NCBI RefSeq assembly: GCF_020520425.1
Contig: NC_079491.1
Span: 34,587,449-34,651,448 of the forward strand
Direction: 5' to 3'
Source: Spinacia oleracea
Lineage: Eukaryota; Streptophyta; Magnoliopsida; Caryophyllales; Amaranthaceae
Length of the DNA stretch: 64,000 nucleotides
This document shows, piece by piece, positions 59,340-64,000 of the stretch (within the stretch, counting starts at the first letter, position 1; each line of letters starts with the position of its first letter). A model generated the notes under the pieces. That model did no database searches and was not told the DNA's origin. It saw only the letters and a list, made by a program, of their open reading frames with translations. The position numbers and the translations under genes are program-made.

Positions 59340-59510
59340 AAATAGGTTATATTATATTTTATTAAGGAAAAATCGGTCCGGCCAGAACCCCGTCCAAAAT
59401 CGGGTTTTGGACCGCATACCGGAAATTGATATTTCCCGACCCAAAGACCATATCAATTGCCTTCGGTCCGGTCTGGGTCGGTCCGGACCAATTTTTGCAC
59501 ACTCCTAGAA
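59340..59510 (-). repeat. right terminal inverted repeat of the giant element
   Basis: Read inward from 59510 it runs TAGGAGTGTGCAAAAATTGG, then GGACCGACC words, then CCGGACCGATTTTTCC. It is the counterpart of the left end, with diverged words. Confidence 0.65.
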
Positions 59511-59668
59511 GCTAAAAAAAAAAACTAATTGTTTAAGGCTTCATTTGGAAGCTAAAATAAAATATATCACAATATAGTAATATTTACAACATATGAAAAG
59601 AGATAATTAAGTTTTTAAATAGGTTATATTATATTTTATTAAGGAAAAATCGGTCCGGCCAAAACCCC
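59511..59668 (+). mobile_element. collapsed derivative of the giant element, abutting its right end
   Basis: The first part (about 59525-59562, AACTAATTGTTTAAGGCTTC and on) matches the left subterminal region at 35168-35205. It passes directly into the right subterminal region (ATATCACAATATAGTAATAT and on, matching 59283-59395). About 24 kb are missing between the two parts, joined at the shared word AAATAAAA. Both outer ends are cut off. It reads as an internally deleted copy placed head-to-tail with the full one. Confidence 0.75.
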
Positions 59669-59715
59669 GAACTGATGGCAAGTCCATGGTGTACTACACA
59701 GTGTTTTAAAAAACC

Positions 59716-59723
59716 AAAAAAAA
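59716..59723 (-). terminator. RNA polymerase III terminator of tRNA-Leu
   Basis: A run of eight T on the minus strand, nine bases after the tRNA 3' end. A standard Pol III stop. Confidence 0.8.
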
Positions 59724-59732
59724 GATTTATAT

Positions 59733-59813
59733 TGTCAAGAATGGGATTTGAACCCATGCCCTTTCGGACCAGTACCTGAAACTGGTGCCTTAGACCAACT
59801 CGGCCATCTTGAC
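59733..59813 (-). tRNA. tRNA-Leu (anticodon CAG)
   Basis: 81 nt on the minus strand. The acceptor strands GTCAAGA and TCTTGAC pair fully, with A as discriminator. The D arm is TGGCCGAGTTGGTCTAAGGC. The anticodon stem CCAGT/ACTGG encloses loop TTCAGGT, anticodon CAG. The long variable arm and the T arm GGGTTCAAATCCC (box B) are as expected for a class II leucine tRNA. No intron. Box A and box B are intact and a T run follows, so it should be transcribed. A 3'-half copy lies on the other side of the giant element. Confidence 0.96.
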
Positions 59814-60250
59814 ATTATGTTATATGTAGCACCAAAATATTAATAATGTCTTGCTTTGAACAAAGAAGTTTAGGCTGAAGTTAACCAGGCTTTTAGCTTG
59901 TTACTTCGTTTGGGGCAGGAACGAGGGAGTCCTACGTCGGAACTTTTAGATTCGTAAACGACTTTTATTGGCCTTTAATTTTTGGTTTGGTCAAACGCTA
60001 AATTATGTTTGGTAAATCGTTTTAGCAGACAATCGAAAAGATGACTTTTAAGTCAGAATAAAAAATTAGCTTGAAGTAGCTTTTACCTTTTTGGGTTGTG
60101 ATTTGGGCTTTTGAAGTTGTTAATACAAAGTAATATTTAACAACCAATTTTACCAAATATATTTTCAAACAAATAAAATGCAACCTATATATCCGGTCTA
60201 ATTGTCAAATTAGTCTGGAACCAATTGGCCAAACAAGGGAAAGGCTAAAA
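59814..60250. other. intergenic, nothing recognised
   Basis: AT-rich sequence between the tRNA gene and a Helitron. No open frame of note and no repeat. Confidence 0.5.
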
Positions 60251-60879
60251 TCTAATATACATATATAAAGGAGGTATATTTGCTGAAATATTAGAGCGCC
60301 ACCCAAGATTACTAATGGTTTCGGTCAATGAAAAATAAGATTTCTAATTTATTTTTGAATTAAAAAAATCGAGTGCCACGTAGATATTTAATTAGGTGTC
60401 ACGTGGATATTTAAATTAATTAATTAATTACTAATATATACAATTTCATCCAAAATCAAACGTTCTAATAATTAAAAAATAAATCTAAAATGAAATTCAT
60501 CCAAAATCAAACACTAATCTAAATAAAATTCAATCCAAAATCAAACATTAATCCAATATTAGAGGGCCACGTAAGAAATCTAATGGTTTCAACCAATGAA
60601 AAATAAGACTTCAAAATTATTTTTGAATTAAAAAGCCGAATGTCACGTAGATAAATAATTAGGTGCCACGTAAATATTTTTATTAAATAATTATTAATAT
60701 TGTTTTATATACAATTTCATCCAAAATCAAACACTATAATAATTAAAAAATAAATCTAAAATAAAAAAATTAATTTAATCTAATGTATAAAATATAGTAG
60801 TTGATATATCATATATGTAGGAGTTTTATTTTAACGTAACAATTTAATAGAAATTGTGCATCGCACGGGCTAAAGTCTA
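60251..60879 (+). mobile_element. non-autonomous Helitron
   Basis: Starts TCTAATATACATATATAAAG after an A. Ends with the hairpin GTGCATCGCAC, then GGGCTAAAGTCTA and T. The hairpin matches that of the 19425-19753 copy, but the usual CTAG is CTA(T) here, so the 3' end is slightly degenerate. About 629 bp. A block with GGTTTC(G/A)(G/A)(T/C)CAATGAAAAATAA recurs at ~60320 and ~60585, indicating an internal duplication. Non-coding. Confidence 0.65.
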
Positions 60880-61256
60880 TTACATTCTAATTTAAACCAA
60901 ATTTACCAATCGGATTGGAATGTTGTTAAAGGGCTCTTTCACAAGGGACCCCCTCGTGGTTCGAAAAAATGCACCAGTTACTCTTATGATTTCATAAATA
61001 CGCCACACGTTTGATACAAATTACTCATATACATGAGGTCGGTATAAATTCATGTGATTTTTCATGATACCCCGTGATTTAAAAGAATGTATGAATTACC
61101 TATTATTTTTTCCAATCGCACCTAGCACCCTTGAGATACATCAAAAGCCATGAATTGTCATTGTTGTTAAATGGACGTTAAGTACCAGCAATGTATGTTT
61201 GAACAACGAAATTAAACGACAATAGTCGATTGTTTGACACGATAGTATGTTGTAGC
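60880..61256. other. intergenic DNA left of the hAT MITE
   Basis: No gene. The sequence continues on the far side of the hAT MITE (62010 onwards), because the MITE cleanly interrupts it. Confidence 0.5.
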
Positions 61257-62001
61257 CAGTGGCGGTGCTAGTAAGGGTTTAGTGGGTTCAACTGAACCCT
61301 TACTAGCTAAGAAAAATCAGGCAAATTTAATTAAAAAATAAAAAGTTCAAGTGTTATTTAACGCGCTACATGACACAAACAATAAGGCACTGTAGTGGTT
61401 TTAGTTTCACTAATTAAAACAAAGGCCAACGGTTAGATTTAGTGGCGGTGCTAGTAAGGGTTCAGTTGAACCAACTGAACCCTTTACTAGCTAAGAAAAA
61501 TCAGGCAGATTTAATTAAAAAATAAAAACTTCAAGTATTATTAACGCGCTACATGACACAAACAATAAGGCACTGCAGTGGTTTTAGTTTCACTAATACA
61601 TGATTCGATTCCATGTATTGATTTTTTCGGCTTTTCCTTTTCTTTTCTTTTTTTCTAAAACAACAACTCTTAACATCCCACGACTCTAACTGCTGTTAGA
61701 CTCTAACAGCCCCCAAAATCCCCAATTCCTAAAATTCTAAAACCCTAACTCTACTCTCCTCTCTTATTGAGAAAGATCTTTTCTTTTTTTTTTTTTCTAT
61801 TTAAGGATGATGATGTAATAGATGGCTTTCAAAATATGAAAACTCGTCGAGTTCAATTGTAAACTTTTTAACGTTATTGCAATAGAAAATGTGCCCCACG
61901 AATTATTAGTTGTAATTTGGATTTTGGATTTTGGATTATGATTTTATTATATGCGCCCGAGGATTCCGAACCCTTAACGAGCAAATCCTGCACCGCCACT
62001 G
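61257..62001. mobile_element. hAT-type MITE with 8-bp target duplication
   Basis: Ends CAGTGGCGGTGC and GCACCGCCACTG are perfect inverted repeats, the common plant hAT MITE terminus. The 8-bp target duplication is GTTGTAGC (61249-61256 and 62002-62009). The first ~183 bp is duplicated in tandem inside it (61258-61440 and 61441-~61600), so a second copy of the left end is buried 183 bp in. Total 745 bp, non-coding. Confidence 0.92.
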
Positions 62002-62009
62002 GTTGTAGC

Positions 62010-62569
62010 ATACCATTGTCTATGAAAACTCCAATTATCCTTCATAATTGTAAATTTTCCCATATTTTTTTGTTTTAACCAATTTTGGATTTGAGTATTT
62101 TCAGGTAGCTAGGTTGACGAAAAAATTAACCGGCAGAGGAAGAGAGGAGATAGAAAATGGTTTTTTTTTTTTGTGTGTGAAGTTTCTAAAATAGGATTTA
62201 GCTACTTTTGGAGTTATGGTGCCATTTCTCAACATAAGGGGACACAATGGTCTTTGAATGGTAACAGGGGTTAACGTTCGTTTAACAACAGTGGAAATTT
62301 ATGAGATTTTTTTCTCAAGTATACCAGGTGCAATTTGAAAAACAAAGGGTTACCTCATACTCCCTCCGTTCCTAAATGTTGTTCCCGTTTTTATTTTTGG
62401 CGTTCCTTTTTGTTGTTCCCTACTGAATCTTTACTATTTTTTGCCATGATTTTTTACCAAATTACCGTAATATTCTCCACTATTTACCAAAAAACCCTAA
62501 GATTCAACCCTTTTCCCACCCCCAATTTCCCAACCACCCTTATTTAATTATTTTATCATTCCCCATAAC
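62010..62569. other. upstream region of the small gene, with a Stowaway-like end
   Basis: At 62358 a TA is followed by CTCCCTCCGTTCCTAAATG, a Stowaway-type terminus. No matching second end was found before the gene, so it is either truncated or its right end has been lost in the pyrimidine-rich leader. Confidence 0.5.
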
Positions 62570-62667
62570 CCCAAACCCATCCCCTTTATACCCCGTCCCT
62601 TTCACTCCCTCTCTCATTTCATTTCACAACCTCACCTCTCTGATTTATCTCTCTCTCTCTCTCATTT

Positions 62668-62669
<2 letters not shown>

Positions 62670-62755
<86 letters not shown>
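62670..62755 (+). repeat. long (CT)n microsatellite in the 5' leader
   Basis: About 42 uninterrupted CT units, preceded by a shorter CT run at 62645-62662. It lies about 250 bp before the start codon of the small gene, in what looks like its 5' UTR or proximal promoter. GA/CT runs are frequent in such positions in plants. Confidence 0.97.
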
Positions 62756-62757
<2 letters not shown>

Positions 62758-63005
62758 ATTTTGTTGCTCTGTTCTTCGGAAACCCTAGAGTTTTTCGCCT
62801 CTGTTTTCTGTTTCTCTCTTCTAATCTCTCAGATTTGAAGGATTTTCGACCCATTTTTTTCATATAATCTCATCGGAATAACAATCCGACCAGATCCCCT
62901 CTCCTTTTGTCTCCTGTTTTTGTCCCTTATCGGTGTTGCGAGTTGATTTTTCTCGAAAAAATCGAGAGAAAAAAGTAAGAGATCTTTAGGGTTTTCTTGT
63001 TATCA

Positions 63006-63317
63006 ATGGGTTCGTCTTCCTCTAGATCTATTGGTCAGTCTTTTTTGGGTACTTCGGGCCAAAGAATTCCTGATCCCAACTGTGATTGGGGATCAAACTG
63101 TCATTGTTCCAACAATGAGCATTCATACTCCGGCGAGTATTTGTATAATGGGATGATGGCACAAAAAGAAAATACAAGTACTCGTAACTATCTGAAAGAA
63201 TGGTTTGAGAAGAGGGAAGTGGATCCAGGGGAGGAGGTTGAGTCAAAATACAACGATCGGAAGCCCACACCCTCATATCTGCGATTTTTCGGGGCTGAAG
63301 AAGATGATGAGCTATAA
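63006..63317 (+). CDS. small unrecognised protein, 103 residues
   Basis: The frame opens at ATG 63006 after a long pyrimidine-rich leader with ACCCTAGAG and GGGTTTTC motifs common in plant 5' UTRs. The protein begins MGSSSSRSIG, which fits the N-myristoylation pattern (Gly2, Ser6). It has a small Cys cluster CDWGSNCHC at ~28-36. It then has a polar, charged second half (YLKEWFEKREVDPGEEVESK) ending in PSYLRFFGAEEDDEL. No domain is recognised and no membrane segment is present. The codon run is clean from ATG to TAA, and the leader structure argues for a real gene. Function unknown. The repeat-rich sequence after the stop may be a 3' UTR, an intron or intergenic. Confidence 0.6.
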   Translation: MGSSSSRSIGQSFLGTSGQRIPDPNCDWGSNCHCSNNEHSYSGEYLYNGMMAQKENTSTRNYLKEWFEKREVDPGEEVESKYNDRKPTPSYLRFFGAEEDDEL

Positions 63318-63439
63318 AATTTGATTGTTTTCGATTTTTTTTTCTTTTTTCGTGGGTGAAATGAAAATATTAGGGTTCAAATTCTTTTGCATGTGTTTAC
63401 TTCGTTGATCTGAAATCTTTGGAACTTTTTTGGGAATTG

Positions 63440-64000
63440 TTGGATTTAATCGACATTTTTATGTGATTTGTTGGGATTCATTCGCTTATTATGATAGTAA
63501 AATAACAAAATCTGATATGGGTTCATGTGCATGTGTAAAATTCTGGAAATTATTTGGGAGTTTTTTGGATTGAATCGGGTTGTATTTGTGATTTGTTTGG
63601 TTTATTTCACTGATTTTGATATGAAAATGACAAAATCTGATATTTGTTCATGTGCATGTGTAAAATTCGTTGATCTATAATATTTGGAAATTTTTGGGAA
63701 TTTTTGGACTCAATCGGGATATTTTTGTGATTTGTTGGGATTAAATCGTTGATCATGATATTAAAATTACAAAATCTGATATGGCTTCATTTGCATGTGT
63801 AAAAATCGTTGATCTGATGATATGGGAATTTATTTGGGATTTATTTGGAATTTATTTGGGATTTTATTGATTGAATCCGGATTTTCGTGTGATTTGTTGG
63901 GATTAAATCGCTGATCATGATATTAAAATGACGAAATCTGATATGGCTTCATTTGCATGTGTAAAAATCGTCGATCTGATGATATGGGAATTTATTTGGG
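63440..64000 (+). repeat. imperfect tandem repeat of about 125-162 bp, running out of the window
   Basis: The word AAATCTGATAT recurs at about 63509, 63634, 63773 and 63935, each time within a block TTGTTGGGATT(A/C)A...TTCAT(G/T)TGCATGTGTAAAA. Unit length grows from 125 to 139 to 162 bp as TTTATTTGGGAT-type stretches are added. Non-coding; continues past 64000. Confidence 0.85.

Larger units (their letters stand above)
34912..59510 (+). mobile_element. giant composite Mutator-like element carrying FAR1-type transposase and Ulp1-type protease genes
   Basis: The outer ends are similar inverted sequences of roughly 190 bp: left TAGGGGTATTCATTGGTCC, right (read inward) TAGGAGTGTGCAAAAATTGG. Both continue through repeated GGTCCGGACC-type words and a GGAAAAATCGGTCC block. 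Inside, a MULE transposase gene runs rightwards from the left end and a Ulp1 gene runs leftwards from the right end. The gene pair matches the ULP-bearing MULE lineage known as Kaonashi in Arabidopsis (family knowledge). At about 24.6 kb it is far larger than usual. Removing the two CACTA insertions and the Stowaway MITE still leaves about 16.7 kb, mostly 21-bp repeats in introns and spacer. Imperfect direct repeats GAACTCTGAT (34902-34911) and GAACTGAT (59669-59676) lie outside the element plus its attached derivative. The coding regions carry a few breaks, so this copy is probably not autonomous now. The exact ends are inferred from the inverted similarity. Confidence 0.78.

Overview
The window is nuclear DNA of a flowering plant. 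It is AT-rich and has short genes with GT-AG introns. It encodes a chloroplast thylakoid-lumen protein, a SAUR auxin-response protein and a plant-type mitochondrial ribosomal protein, and it is crowded with plant transposon types. A dicot is likely. Caryophyllales (Amaranthaceae-like) is only my impression from the repeat style and cannot be proved here.

Host genes: (1) a six-exon gene for a thylakoid lumen 15 kDa-type TPM-domain protein (4633-7493, +); (2) an intronless SAUR gene (17393-17746, -); (3) a decayed cysteine-synthase gene fragment (20910-21402, -) with a leader-like segment near 22.5 kb; (4) a four-exon gene for mitochondrial ribosomal protein mS35 (29839-34121, +), whose last intron holds a MULE-type element and a SINE; (5) an intact tRNA-Leu(CAG) gene (59733-59813, -); (6) a small unrecognised gene (63006-63317, +) behind a long CT microsatellite, followed by an imperfect tandem repeat that leaves the window.

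Mobile DNA fills most of the rest. From 1 to 4.5 kb there is a LINE fragment, a MULE-type MITE, a Stowaway-like MITE and an element rich in CCCGAACC words. From 8.1 to 15.3 kb lies a Ty3/gypsy fossil split by a nested LTR-type fossil. From 16.2 to 20.6 kb there are a LINE 3' end, Helitron ends and a Tourist-like MITE. From 24.7 to 29.3 kb there are a SINE, a Stowaway MITE and LTR-type fossils. From 60.2 to 62.0 kb there are a Helitron and a hAT MITE with an 8-bp target duplication.

The standout is a giant composite Mutator-like element at about 34.9-59.5 kb. Two genes start near its ends and converge: a seven-exon FAR1-type MULE transposase (+) and an eight-exon Ulp1-like cysteine-protease gene (-). 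This is the gene pairing of the ULP-carrying MULEs (the Kaonashi type of Arabidopsis). Nearly all introns and the spacer between the genes are built from one degenerate 21-bp unit around AATTAGTTAAC. The unit keeps the same polarity relative to transcription in both genes, so it flips strand where the genes meet. The transposase promoter carries a tight cluster of CACGCGC, the heptamer recognised by FHY3/FAR1, the host factors descended from such transposases. Two CACTA elements, one carrying a histone H2A fragment, and a Stowaway MITE have inserted into the 21-bp array with clean target duplications. A collapsed derivative of the giant element abuts its right end, beside the tRNA gene.
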